Virus record (IMG/VR): IMGVR_UViG_3300047666_000403
Span: 1-44,952 of that record
Direction: 5' to 3' (one strand)
DNA length: 44,952 nucleotides
DNA from: a virus
Part shown: piece after piece, positions 6,378 through 13,155 of the stretch
Numbering within the stretch: position 1 is the stretch's first letter
Layout: each line of letters begins with the position of its first letter
Made by a program: the position numbers and the translations under genes
Notes under the pieces: generated by a model
What the model was told of the DNA's origin: nothing
Database searches by the model: none
What the model saw: only the letters and a program-made list of their open reading frames with translations

Positions 6378-7157
6378 TTATTTATCTCCTTTAGGTTTTA
6401 CCCAATGTATTAGTTTATCATCTTCCCATCCTCTACACATGTAAAGGAGGTGCATATTCTCTTCTAGTCTTTCTTCTGGCTCCTCGAAGTGCAGGGAGTA
6501 TAACTCTTCCACTGCCTCATAAAGCTCAATCTCCGTTGTCTTATCCTGCAATAATTCAAATGCCGCCTTATCCCCCGCACCATGTATCCCTTTAATGTTA
6601 TCTGTGGAGTCTCCCATAATGGCTTGTGCATACAACCACATAACACCTTCACCATATAGCTTCTTCCCTCTCATCTCCAACATGCCCCACCTATCAACGT
6701 AGTGTAGCAAACGCTCTGCCTTGTTGTGTGTACCCCATCCGTAGTGCCACCCCTCCACTTGTAAGAGGTCTTTATCAATTGTACAACATATGGCATTGGT
6801 ATCATTAGTTATCTCTATGGCGAGTTGGTCATCAGCTTCCATGCCTTCCACTACTTTACAATCCCATTCATGTATTAAGTGCTGTTTAATACTGTTGTAC
6901 CACTTAGGCTTGTCCTTCTTCCTTGTTCCCTTGTATACATGGCTCACTGCCATTGTCTCTCTGAAATTACCCTTCCCTGTTAAGAACGCCTTGTAGTTGT
7001 ATGTCTCATGTGTAGCAAATAGTTTAGCAAAGAAATCATCTACACGTCTATGTACTTGGTCTTCGTCTGTTTCCTTCTCACATCCCCAACCAATACTATA
7101 GACAACAATATCAGCATCAATGCATAGAAGCTTCTTGTTCTTCTCTAATTCTCTCAT
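6378..7157 (-). CDS. 5'-3' exonuclease (FEN/T7 gp6-like)
   Basis: The 259-residue protein is a flap/5' nuclease. Acidic metal-binding residues are present in the usual order: D14-x-D16 near the N-terminus, E107-x-D109-D110, D128-x-D130 (TIDKDLLQ), then D183 and D186 in IMGDSTDN. The helix-hairpin-helix GIHGAGDKAA (190-199) follows, which binds the DNA backbone. In T7-like phages this enzyme removes RNA primers, degrades host DNA and helps recombination. It lies between the SSB gene and a small membrane protein gene, inside the replication operon. AAGGAG is the likely SD, and the start lies inside an upstream 37-codon gene. Confidence 0.93.
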   Translation of the reverse strand: MRELEKNKKLLCIDADIVVYSIGWGCEKETDEDQVHRRVDDFFAKLFATHETYNYKAFLTGKGNFRETMAVSHVYKGTRKKDKPKWYNSIKQHLIHEWDCKVVEGMEADDQLAIEITNDTNAICCTIDKDLLQVEGWHYGWGTHNKAERLLHYVDRWGMLEMRGKKLYGEGVMWLYAQAIMGDSTDNIKGIHGAGDKAAFELLQDKTTEIELYEAVEELYSLHFEEPEERLEENMHLLYMCRGWEDDKLIHWVKPKGDK

Positions 7158-7230
7158 ACTCCTCTTGCTCCTTCTTATCTTGTTCTGTTAGTGCATCAAA
7201 GGGATTGGTAAACCAATATGGGTAGCTCAT
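7117..7230 (-). CDS. Tiny acidic protein overlapping exonuclease start
   Basis: This 37-codon ORF begins MSYPYWFTNPFDAL with GAGGAA upstream and ends in a Glu-rich helix (EQDKKEQEEYERIREEQE). Its last 41 bases overlap the exonuclease gene in another frame and carry that gene's SD, so the two may be translationally coupled. The NPFDAL start looks like tiny phage proteins I have seen, but I cannot assign a role. Confidence 0.5.
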   Translation of the reverse strand: MSYPYWFTNPFDALTEQDKKEQEEYERIREEQEASMH

Positions 7231-7274
7231 CTCTCATTCCTCAAATTAAATGACATCCTTGTCATTGTTGTTAG

Positions 7275-7889
7275 TTAGATAGGGTCATCATCTGATAAAT
7301 CCATAGGCATCTGTTCTTCAGCTTTAGGTGTTCTGATTTTATCAAAATCAATTCCCTTCTTAGCTACCTTGACAGGCTTACTCACTTCCACTGTAGGATA
7401 CAACTCCGTAAACAACTCTCTCACTTCCTTGTACCACTTAATAGCTGCTGTCACCTGTGTGGTGTCAAGGAGGGCTTCTGCATCAAGGCCTAATACATCA
7501 GCAGCTAGATTCAAACACTGCCCCACTTCAGCAGGATTAACATTACTACTAACGTATGGCTTCTTGTAAGCTGGTGCAGCCTGTTGTTGTGCAGGAGCAC
7601 TAGGAGGAGGAGCAGCTTGAGCACCTTCTGTACTAATAACAGATAGGGTTGTCTTACTAATGTTCTTGAAGTCACCATTCTGCTTGTACATAAACTCCAC
7701 TTCCATCCCATTCTGAAGTGTTTTGTAGTCATCTCCTTCTTTGTAAGAGATTTCAGGCTTCTTAGTGGTTCCCCAACTTACCAAATCTTCTCCAATCTTA
7801 AAGCCGCATCTGTGTAAATTACCATAACGGTCTGGTTCGCTAAGTGATTTGATATAAATATTTTTTACTATTCCGCTAAGTGCTGGCAT
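7275..7889 (-). CDS. Single-stranded DNA-binding protein
   Basis: The 204-residue protein has an N-terminal OB-fold-like region (about 1-90: alternating strands with NIYIKSL, GFKIGEDLVSWGT, MEVEFMYKQNG), a flexible Ala/Pro/Gln linker (90-112), a helical segment, and an acidic tail ending DLSDDDPI. Cellular SSBs end in an acidic tip with DDDIPF that docks partner proteins, and T7 gp2.5 also has an acidic tail. It sits between the polymerase-side genes and the exonuclease. I infer that it coats ssDNA at the fork and contacts polymerase and primase-helicase. Its overall length and linker fit phage SSBs better than a bacterial one. Confidence 0.78.
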   Translation of the reverse strand: MPALSGIVKNIYIKSLSEPDRYGNLHRCGFKIGEDLVSWGTTKKPEISYKEGDDYKTLQNGMEVEFMYKQNGDFKNISKTTLSVISTEGAQAAPPPSAPAQQQAAPAYKKPYVSSNVNPAEVGQCLNLAADVLGLDAEALLDTTQVTAAIKWYKEVRELFTELYPTVEVSKPVKVAKKGIDFDKIRTPKAEEQMPMDLSDDDPI

Positions 7890-8167
7890 TATTCTTCACC
7901 TCCTAAAAATGTAATGTTAAAGTATTTATCTTCGTAGTCTGTTTGTTGCTGTTGTAAATCCTGCATCCCTTGTTCTATCTCCTCGGCTGTTAAATTTGTT
8001 TTCATTGTGTGTATCTGACTCCCTACGCTGTGTGTCACTGTAGTAAACCTCTCATCAAGGAAGAATCCATCCTCCAAGTACTCAATGTTCTGTGGTTTGA
8101 TACTCAATATCTCTTGTGTTGTTGACGGTATTCTAAGAAATGCTGGTGGTCTCTTTAAATTACTCAT
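7889..8167 (-). CDS. Hypothetical protein upstream of SSB
   Basis: The 92-residue protein shares one base of its stop with the SSB start. The N-terminal half is beta-like (RPPAFLRIPSTTQE); a helical Gln-rich stretch follows (EEIEQGMQDLQQQQTDYEDK), and it ends acidic. No family is recognised. Its position between the DUF2493 and SSB genes suggests a replication accessory, by context only. Confidence 0.68.
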   Translation of the reverse strand: MSNLKRPPAFLRIPSTTQEILSIKPQNIEYLEDGFFLDERFTTVTHSVGSQIHTMKTNLTAEEIEQGMQDLQQQQTDYEDKYFNITFLGGEE

Positions 8168-8513
8168 ACCGTACCACCTTCACAATTAAACCCTTATCTA
8201 ATGCAATATCAATCATATGCTTTGTTCCTTTTGATTTACCATCCCAGAAAGCAATCAAGGCTTCAGCGTAGCCTGCCATTTCCACATTGCGTCTATACCC
8301 TGCACTCTTTCCGTACTCATCCCACTTTGCGGGAAACCTTTTAATCTTCACTGCATTGGTTGTTGCCCACTGCTCCCCACATTTGTCTGCCCCATTTGCT
8401 GTTCCACTTACTATGGTGAGCTGTGTTGTAAGGGACAGCATCCACTCATCTAATACCCTTGAAAGTAAGAGCGCATCTGTAAAATACCTACCACCTGCTA
8501 CTATCGTTTTCAT
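8160..8513 (-). CDS. DUF2493 / SLOG-superfamily protein
   Basis: The 117-residue protein begins MKTIVAGGRYFTD and has SGTANGADKCGEQWA followed by KWDEYGKSAGYRRNVEMAGYAE and AFWDGKSKGT. This is the DUF2493 (YpsA/YspA-like) pattern within the SLOG Rossmann-like superfamily. The GG-R-x-F/Y, SG-x-A-x-G-A-D and G-x-x-R-N residues form the expected nucleotide-binding pocket. SLOG proteins bind nucleotide-derived ligands and are linked to NAD/ADP-ribose-type metabolism or defence; the exact phage role is not known. It overlaps both neighbours by 4-8 bases, between the polymerase and SSB genes. Confidence 0.87.
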   Translation of the reverse strand: MKTIVAGGRYFTDALLLSRVLDEWMLSLTTQLTIVSGTANGADKCGEQWATTNAVKIKRFPAKWDEYGKSAGYRRNVEMAGYAEALIAFWDGKSKGTKHMIDIALDKGLIVKVVRYE

Positions 8514-8665
8514 ACTTCCTCCTTTAATTCTGCTTTAAAAGATGCTATTAATTCCCCATCTTTCATAAACTCATAACTCCTATTAAGTGTATTGAGGAAC
8601 ACCTCATCGTAATCAAAAGGGATGAGAAGTTCATTCAGTATATCGTTAAGTCTTGTAACTCTCAT
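8510..8665 (-). CDS. Small protein between polymerase and SLOG gene
   Basis: This 51-codon gene has a near-perfect AGGAGG SD seven bases before its ATG, and ends in an ATGA overlap with the DUF2493 gene. The peptide (MRVTRLNDILNELLIPFDYD..., ending KAELKEEV) is amphipathic and acidic. The clean SD and coupling make it real; the function is unknown. Confidence 0.72.
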   Translation of the reverse strand: MRVTRLNDILNELLIPFDYDEVFLNTLNRSYEFMKDGELIASFKAELKEEV

Positions 8666-8673
8666 ACTTCCTC

Positions 8674-10794
8674 CTAGTGGACTTCTGCCCAGTTTAAACC
8701 AATAGCACCATCACCTGTCTGCTCTATTGATAAGTTAAAATGTTTACCTGCATAGTTTATTGCTCTTTCCATAATACCTTTCACATCCTCTGCTATCTCT
8801 GGCCTACATTCAAACGTAGTTTCGTCATGGTACATACACACTTGCTTGAAGTCAACCCCATCTACATATTTATTTCTAAGTTCTATGTCTTGCAATACTG
8901 TTGCTTTCTGCATTGTTAGAGCCTCATCTGCTTGTAACATGAATACTAATATGTCCTTCTCATTACGTATTAATATCATTCTCCCATCTAAGCCCTTAAT
9001 CTTCCCGTTAAAGAACTCTGTCTTCTCTTGCTTACGTCCCTTCCATGTGTACGACACCTGTCTCCTACGTGCTGTCTTCTTCCACTCAATCTTCAAGTGT
9101 TCTTCCAGCTTAACCTGCGCTTGGAATACTTCATCTAAGGCAAGCCTGAGCTTTGTTCCTAAGTTCTTAGCAGCCGTCTCATTAACAACTCCTGCCATAC
9201 TACCCAACTTCTTATTACCAGCATTGAACTTATAAGCGTAGTTGAAGTTTTTAGCACCGCCTCTTGTAATGAGAGGATAGCCTTCAGCTTCAAACACTTT
9301 GTTAAGCTCATCCCTAGCTCTTGTGTGGCTGTCTGTGCCCTTCTTCTTATCTCCATTTAATATCATGTCCTCGAATACTTTGTCTTCTATACCAGCATCC
9401 CTAGCCCTTGAGATAAGCATTCTATCTTGACAACTAGCAGCATCCGCACTAACTAATATCATTCCTTTCTCAGCTATGAAACAACTACGCATTTGTGTCC
9501 CATAGAAGCTCTCTGTGTTAGGAACATTAGCTATATTAGCATGTCGTACTCTGTATGTGTCAGCAAAGCCACTCACCCTGCTCTCTAAGCGGCCATCGTC
9601 CCTCACCCTATCCAACCACCCCTGTATGTTAGAACGTCTGTGTACGCACTGTACACGCTTACATATGAGCCTCCCCATCTTTCCATCAACACCAATGAAA
9701 CTATCATCAGAGGAAAGCTTAGGAGATGTCCTTACAGGGTTTCCATCCTCATCTACTTCTTTCTTGCTGTAGTTGTATTCTTCTGGTTGCCATCCGAGGT
9801 CAAGCAGAAACTCTTTAACTTCTTTATCCGAGGCCAGATTAACCCTCCGAAAATCCACCCTACAAAAAGGCCCACCCACATTACTGCCAAAATTATCCAA
9901 AGCATTCTTATCTATCCATTTCTGTAGTCTTAAAGCCATTGTCCCTGCTTTAGTGAAGGGAGCTTGTACACCCTCACTCACACCATCTTCCATGCGGTCT
10001 TCTTTGATGGTTGGTATCATAGGAAGTTGTGGATGTAACACGTTATCTATCCTCTCCACCCATGTACTAAGCTGTCTTATGTATCGTTCACATCTAGGAA
10101 TATCAAGCTTCCATCCATGCTTCTCTTGTCTACTAATACAATCCATGAAGTCCATTGTAAGCCATACAGCTCTAGGAGGAAATGCTCCACTCTTAAGCTT
10201 CTCTTGCATACGCAGGTATACTAAGTACGTAATCTCTACATCCTCTACACATCTATGCATCATAGCAGGTGTGTACTGGCTCCAGTCCTCATGCTCCACC
10301 TTACCCCTACCTAACCTATAGCCCCAAGCTGCAAGGCTGTGAGGGCCATCTAGCTTCTTACCTCTGTTACTAAGCTTCTTCACCATTCCATTGTGGTATT
10401 CGATAACTGTATAACCATTACCATCATCTGATATATCTTTTACGTAGTCTTTCCCTATGTACTGCTTCGCATTTTCCTTGTGAGGTATAGCTGCGTAGTC
10501 AAGCTTCATCTGTTCAGGGACAGGCTGGTTCTTATACAACTCCCTAGACAGCAACACTGTGTCTATTACACGTCCCTTGTACTCATAGCCCCATATCTTC
10601 TTCATCAAAGGCTTATCGTATCCAATACCGTTGTGCATAATAAGCACTGTTGCCTTGTCAAGCATAGCCTCTATCTTAGCTTGTGTTCTAAACCTCCACA
10701 CTTGTTTTGTTTCTGTACATTTAAACACAGCACACCATATCTGCGTAGCCTCTTGGTATAAACCATCAGCCTCTAAATCACATACTAATTTCAT
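8674..10794 (-). CDS. Family A DNA polymerase with 3'-5' exonuclease (T7 gp5-like)
   Basis: The 706-residue replicative polymerase has proofreading and polymerase domains. The exonuclease has D6-x-E8 (Exo I), N55...D60 (Exo II) and an Exo III-like HRCVEDVEITY at 180-190. The polymerase has the T motif RVRHANIANVPN (415-426), motif A SADAASCQDR with catalytic D451, motif B R511...K515...Y519 (RGGAKNFNYAYKFNAG) and motif C YHDE (H656, D657, E658). Motif A carries Gln where T7 has Glu480, a variant known in some podophage polymerases. Tyr519 corresponds to T7 Tyr526. The length equals T7 gp5 (704), so a host processivity factor such as thioredoxin may be used, though that loop cannot be confirmed here. 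Confidence 0.97.
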   Translation of the reverse strand: MKLVCDLEADGLYQEATQIWCAVFKCTETKQVWRFRTQAKIEAMLDKATVLIMHNGIGYDKPLMKKIWGYEYKGRVIDTVLLSRELYKNQPVPEQMKLDYAAIPHKENAKQYIGKDYVKDISDDGNGYTVIEYHNGMVKKLSNRGKKLDGPHSLAAWGYRLGRGKVEHEDWSQYTPAMMHRCVEDVEITYLVYLRMQEKLKSGAFPPRAVWLTMDFMDCISRQEKHGWKLDIPRCERYIRQLSTWVERIDNVLHPQLPMIPTIKEDRMEDGVSEGVQAPFTKAGTMALRLQKWIDKNALDNFGSNVGGPFCRVDFRRVNLASDKEVKEFLLDLGWQPEEYNYSKKEVDEDGNPVRTSPKLSSDDSFIGVDGKMGRLICKRVQCVHRRSNIQGWLDRVRDDGRLESRVSGFADTYRVRHANIANVPNTESFYGTQMRSCFIAEKGMILVSADAASCQDRMLISRARDAGIEDKVFEDMILNGDKKKGTDSHTRARDELNKVFEAEGYPLITRGGAKNFNYAYKFNAGNKKLGSMAGVVNETAAKNLGTKLRLALDEVFQAQVKLEEHLKIEWKKTARRRQVSYTWKGRKQEKTEFFNGKIKGLDGRMILIRNEKDILVFMLQADEALTMQKATVLQDIELRNKYVDGVDFKQVCMYHDETTFECRPEIAEDVKGIMERAINYAGKHFNLSIEQTGDGAIGLNWAEVH

Positions 10795-10841
10795 TCTGCT
10801 CTCCTGTATCCAAATACAATATCGAATGTCACTTATCTATC

Positions 10842-11024
10842 TCAGTCATAACGACAAGGAAACTCCTCCCTCGCACGTCTATGTTCTTCTGTATGTTCAG
10901 CATAGAAACACAAATCACACCCTGCTTGAATCAAAACACCCTTTTCTTTCTCAAGCTCTGCTATTTTCTTGTACAAGTTATCTACATGTGCTTGCGGTAT
11001 ACTTGTGTATTTCTGTTTACTCAT
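10842..11024 (-). CDS. Small coiled-coil protein with Cys motif (ELE family)
   Basis: The 60-residue protein is read from 11024 (MSKQKYTSIP), where GGAGAGGTGG lies just upstream. A coiled coil (LYKKIAELEKEKG) is followed by AGCDLCFYAEHTEEH and a final FPCRYD, a possible Cys/His metal site (C-x2-C ... C). It shares the ELE-coding 11-mer at 10950-10960 with neighbours. The function is unknown. Confidence 0.63.
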   Translation of the reverse strand: MSKQKYTSIPQAHVDNLYKKIAELEKEKGVLIQAGCDLCFYAEHTEEHRRAREEFPCRYD

Positions 11025-11202
11025 CTTCCACCTCTCCTTTTCTATATTCTTTCTTGTCATAGTCGTAGTTGGGGTCTGCTAGTGTTCCTCTCATTGACAG
11101 TTGTTTCTCAAGCTCTGCAATGCGTTTGTCATCAACCCTTGATTTTGCCTCAAGATATTTTACTTTTTCCATTATGGGTGTATTAAAAGCGGGTATATTC
11201 AT
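11017..11202 (-). CDS. Small coiled-coil protein (ELE family)
   Basis: The 61-residue protein starts MNIPAFNTPI at 11202, eight bases after GGGGGAG; an ATG at 11208 is too close to that SD. The coiled coil VDDKRIAELEKQLS is in the middle, followed by a charged, Tyr/Lys/Glu-rich tail. It carries the identical ELE 11-mer at 11107-11117. The function is unknown. Confidence 0.63.
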   Translation of the reverse strand: MNIPAFNTPIMEKVKYLEAKSRVDDKRIAELEKQLSMRGTLADPNYDYDKKEYRKGEVEDE

Positions 11203-11479
11203 TTTCATTACTCCCCCTTAGATACTCTTCACGGCCCGCACAGGACTCAGCATGTTCGTCTCGTTCAGCAAACTTAGTTGATGAGAAGTCACAGTGATTA
11301 CAACAATAAGACGCTGGATTGTATGTCCCATTTTTAAACATCCAAAACTGAGGCTTTGCAATACCCCTGATATGCCTCTCAAGCTCTGTAATCTTGCTTT
11401 CTAAGTATGTTGCGTAATCCCCCATTAGGGCATACAAATCCTGTTTATTTAATACGTGGGACATCGTAGGTCTAATCAT
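11183..11479 (-). CDS. Coiled-coil and zinc-finger-like protein (ELE family)
   Basis: The 98-residue protein starts at 11479, one base overlapping the previous stop (TGATG), with AAGGGG upstream. Residues about 15-45 form a coiled coil (YLESKITELERHI), then SYCCNHCDF...DEHAESC gives a C-x2-C ... H-x3-C arrangement like a small zinc finger. The ELE 11-mer is at 11378-11388. A DNA- or protein-binding role is possible but unproven. Confidence 0.66.
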   Translation of the reverse strand: MIRPTMSHVLNKQDLYALMGDYATYLESKITELERHIRGIAKPQFWMFKNGTYNPASYCCNHCDFSSTKFAERDEHAESCAGREEYLRGSNENEYTRF

Positions 11480-11787
11480 CACACAGTCCCCTTCCAACAT
11501 GATATATAATATTTATTAGCAAACTCTCTAATAATATTTTCCCTAAACATCTCTGTAGCGTAAATTGGAATTTCGTATGCAGCAATAATTATATGCATGT
11601 ATGCCCTATACTCCTGCTCCTCTTCTGCCCCTTCACCCACTGATTGAACAGCATGTTCAGCCCCCATCCCTGATTGTCTTGCAGCCATTATTAATGTAGC
11701 TGTCTCTTTAACGTGTAAACATACATCTGGTCTAGCTGCTTGCACGAAGAATGGTATCATTAATGCTGTTAGTATTAGTTTTTTCAT
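11479..11787 (-). CDS. Secreted or periplasmic protein with signal peptide
   Basis: The 102-residue protein begins with a classic Sec signal peptide: MKK, a hydrophobic core LILTALMIPFFV, then cleavage probably after VQA (residue 17). The mature part of about 85 residues is helical with Cys at residues 23 and 97, suited to a disulphide bond in the periplasm. I recall similar short exported proteins in podophages, with a conserved E-T-A-x-L-I-M-x-A-R-Q stretch. The export of a protein made early in infection suggests superinfection exclusion, envelope change or lysis control; this is inference. The gene sits between the sigma-like and coiled-coil genes with 1-4 base overlaps. Confidence 0.77.
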   Translation of the reverse strand: MKKLILTALMIPFFVQAARPDVCLHVKETATLIMAARQSGMGAEHAVQSVGEGAEEEQEYRAYMHIIIAAYEIPIYATEMFRENIIREFANKYYISCWKGTV

Positions 11788-12263
11788 ATCTTACTCCCTC
11801 GTTGAAAGACCGTTCTTTTATTCCGAATATAATCAACACTTAGTCCTAGCATTGCTGCTGTCTCTTTACATGTGTATCCTAATGCAAGCATCTGTTGTGT
11901 CTCTGGTAGTTTATCAAATTCTTGTTCAGCATATATCTGCTCAGTTATGTCCTCCTCAAACAAAGGGAGGAAACCACCAGCATCCTGCATGGAGATGTGT
12001 TGATTGTTAAGCCTCCCTGCTCTACTCACTGTCATTCCATACCCTAGCTCTTGTGTCACTAAGAGGTCTATGTATCTTGATTTAGTACTCCTCTTAGAAT
12101 CATACGCAGGTATGTGCTGCAAGACACGACAAAGAATATCCTGAACTTTGTCTTCGTACTCTGGATACCAATCATCTCGTATCCCTCTCTTCCTTAATAA
12201 GAAATGTATGAGCTTCATGTTGTCTGCCACCCATTCAGGTGTTAAGGGTGATTCATCTTTCAT
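11784..12263 (-). CDS. Sigma-70-like factor (region 2 and region 4)
   Basis: The 159-residue protein has the layout of a minimal sigma factor. Residues about 10-75 look like region 2: a long helical block with VQDILCRVLQHIPAYDS and a basic RSTKSRYIDLLVTQEL segment that would bind core polymerase and the -10 box. Residues about 115-155 look like region 4: LPETQQMLALGYTCKETAAMLGLSVDYIRNKR, a helix-turn-helix for the -35 box. The linker is acidic. No phage RNA polymerase is encoded, so redirecting host polymerase is a reasonable role. It could instead be a distant helix-turn-helix regulator. It overlaps both neighbours by four bases. Confidence 0.72.
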   Translation of the reverse strand: MKDESPLTPEWVADNMKLIHFLLRKRGIRDDWYPEYEDKVQDILCRVLQHIPAYDSKRSTKSRYIDLLVTQELGYGMTVSRAGRLNNQHISMQDAGGFLPLFEEDITEQIYAEQEFDKLPETQQMLALGYTCKETAAMLGLSVDYIRNKRTVFQRGSKI

Positions 12264-12451
12264 ATTTCCTCCAATTCATTAATATACACTACCCAAGAGC
12301 GTCTGTTAGATTCAGGGTCGGCTAATTGAAGGGCAGTCTGCTTGGCTTCCGTCTCATCATCTGCTTCCACCTCTAAACGGTAAGTAGCGTAGCCCAGCAC
12401 AGGTAAAGGATACGTCAAGGATGTTTTTACTGTTATATCATACGTCTTCAT
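12260..12451 (-). CDS. Small hypothetical protein
   Basis: The 63-residue protein starts MKTYDITVKT at 12451, with GGAG eight bases upstream. It has a beta-strand start and then ATYRLEVEADDETEAKQTALQLAD, a ferredoxin-like beta-alpha pattern of small phage proteins. It overlaps the sigma-like gene by four bases. The function is unknown. Confidence 0.66.
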   Translation of the reverse strand: MKTYDITVKTSLTYPLPVLGYATYRLEVEADDETEAKQTALQLADPESNRRSWVVYINELEEI

Positions 12452-12668
12452 AAGTAGGCTCCAATTCTGTATCAATTACATGCAGCCTGTGTAGCTCCTT
12501 ATCAATAGCATTGAACTCCCTATCAATAGCTGCAATCTCTTCTTTGAGTTCTGCCACTTGCGCCTTGTATCCTGCTCTATTGTACTCCAGAAGCTCTGCT
12601 CTTTGAATCAAAGAGCTACGTCTGGTATCACTAAGAGTTAATATAGAGTGTCTTAGTATGTCATTCAT
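12438..12668 (-). CDS. Small coiled-coil protein
   Basis: The 76-residue protein is helical with a long coiled coil over about residues 20-65 (AELKEEIAAIDREFNAIDKEL). It overlaps its neighbours by 4 and 14 bases. No enzyme motif is present. It could form a dimer and act as an adaptor. Confidence 0.66.
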   Translation of the reverse strand: MNDILRHSILTLSDTRRSSLIQRAELLEYNRAGYKAQVAELKEEIAAIDREFNAIDKELHRLHVIDTELEPTYEDV

Positions 12669-12952
12669 GTGTCACATCTCCCTGTAGCTAAGAGTGCAAA
12701 TTCTTTTAAACAATCCCAACACTCATTCATTTCATCGGAATCTTGTTCGCAATTATCCGCCTCAATTATGTTATTAGCTGTTTTTATAATGATTGACTCT
12801 GCTGTATTTAAATCTTTCTCTAGCTCGACAATGCGCTTAATGTCTGCTAGTGAGCGATAATCAGTCGGCCCCCATGTAATAGCGTGATGTTGGGTTAGTA
12901 CGGATTTGAAATTGCCCTCAGGCACTTTAGATAAAATCTCTTGGTTATTCAT
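12665..12952 (-). CDS. Coiled-coil protein with Cys-rich end
   Basis: The 95-residue protein begins at the third of three ATG codons (12952), which sits seven bases after AGGAG. DIKRIVELEKDLN in the middle is a variant of the ELE coiled coil found in neighbouring small genes, followed by a region with C-x-x-C (ECWDC) and a final Cys. The function is unknown. Confidence 0.65.
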   Translation of the reverse strand: MNNQEILSKVPEGNFKSVLTQHHAITWGPTDYRSLADIKRIVELEKDLNTAESIIIKTANNIIEADNCEQDSDEMNECWDCLKEFALLATGRCDT

Positions 12953-12954
12953 CA

Positions 12955-13155
12955 TCATGCTCCTTTAGGTGTATTTAATTTAAGCTCTCTTGCTGAAGAT
13001 TTAAAATCATCAATAGCATCCATAACTGTGTCCCCAAAGCCACAGGGCATTGTCCTGAAATCAGAATCTTTCAGCATTACACAGTATTGATTACCTTCAA
13101 CACAGACTACACATTTTAAGGTTACACCTGAGTTACCCATTTTAATATCAATCAT
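12955..13155 (-). CDS. Small beta-rich protein
   Basis: The 66-residue protein starts at 13155 (MIDIKMGNSG), seven bases after AGGAG; a closer ATG lies at 13161. Strands VTLKCVVCVEGNQYCVML precede GDTVMDAIDDFKSSAREL, a beta-beta-beta-alpha layout reminiscent of HicB-like folds, but that link is weak. It overlaps the primase-helicase stop. Confidence 0.62.
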   Translation of the reverse strand: MIDIKMGNSGVTLKCVVCVEGNQYCVMLKDSDFRTMPCGFGDTVMDAIDDFKSSARELKLNTPKGA

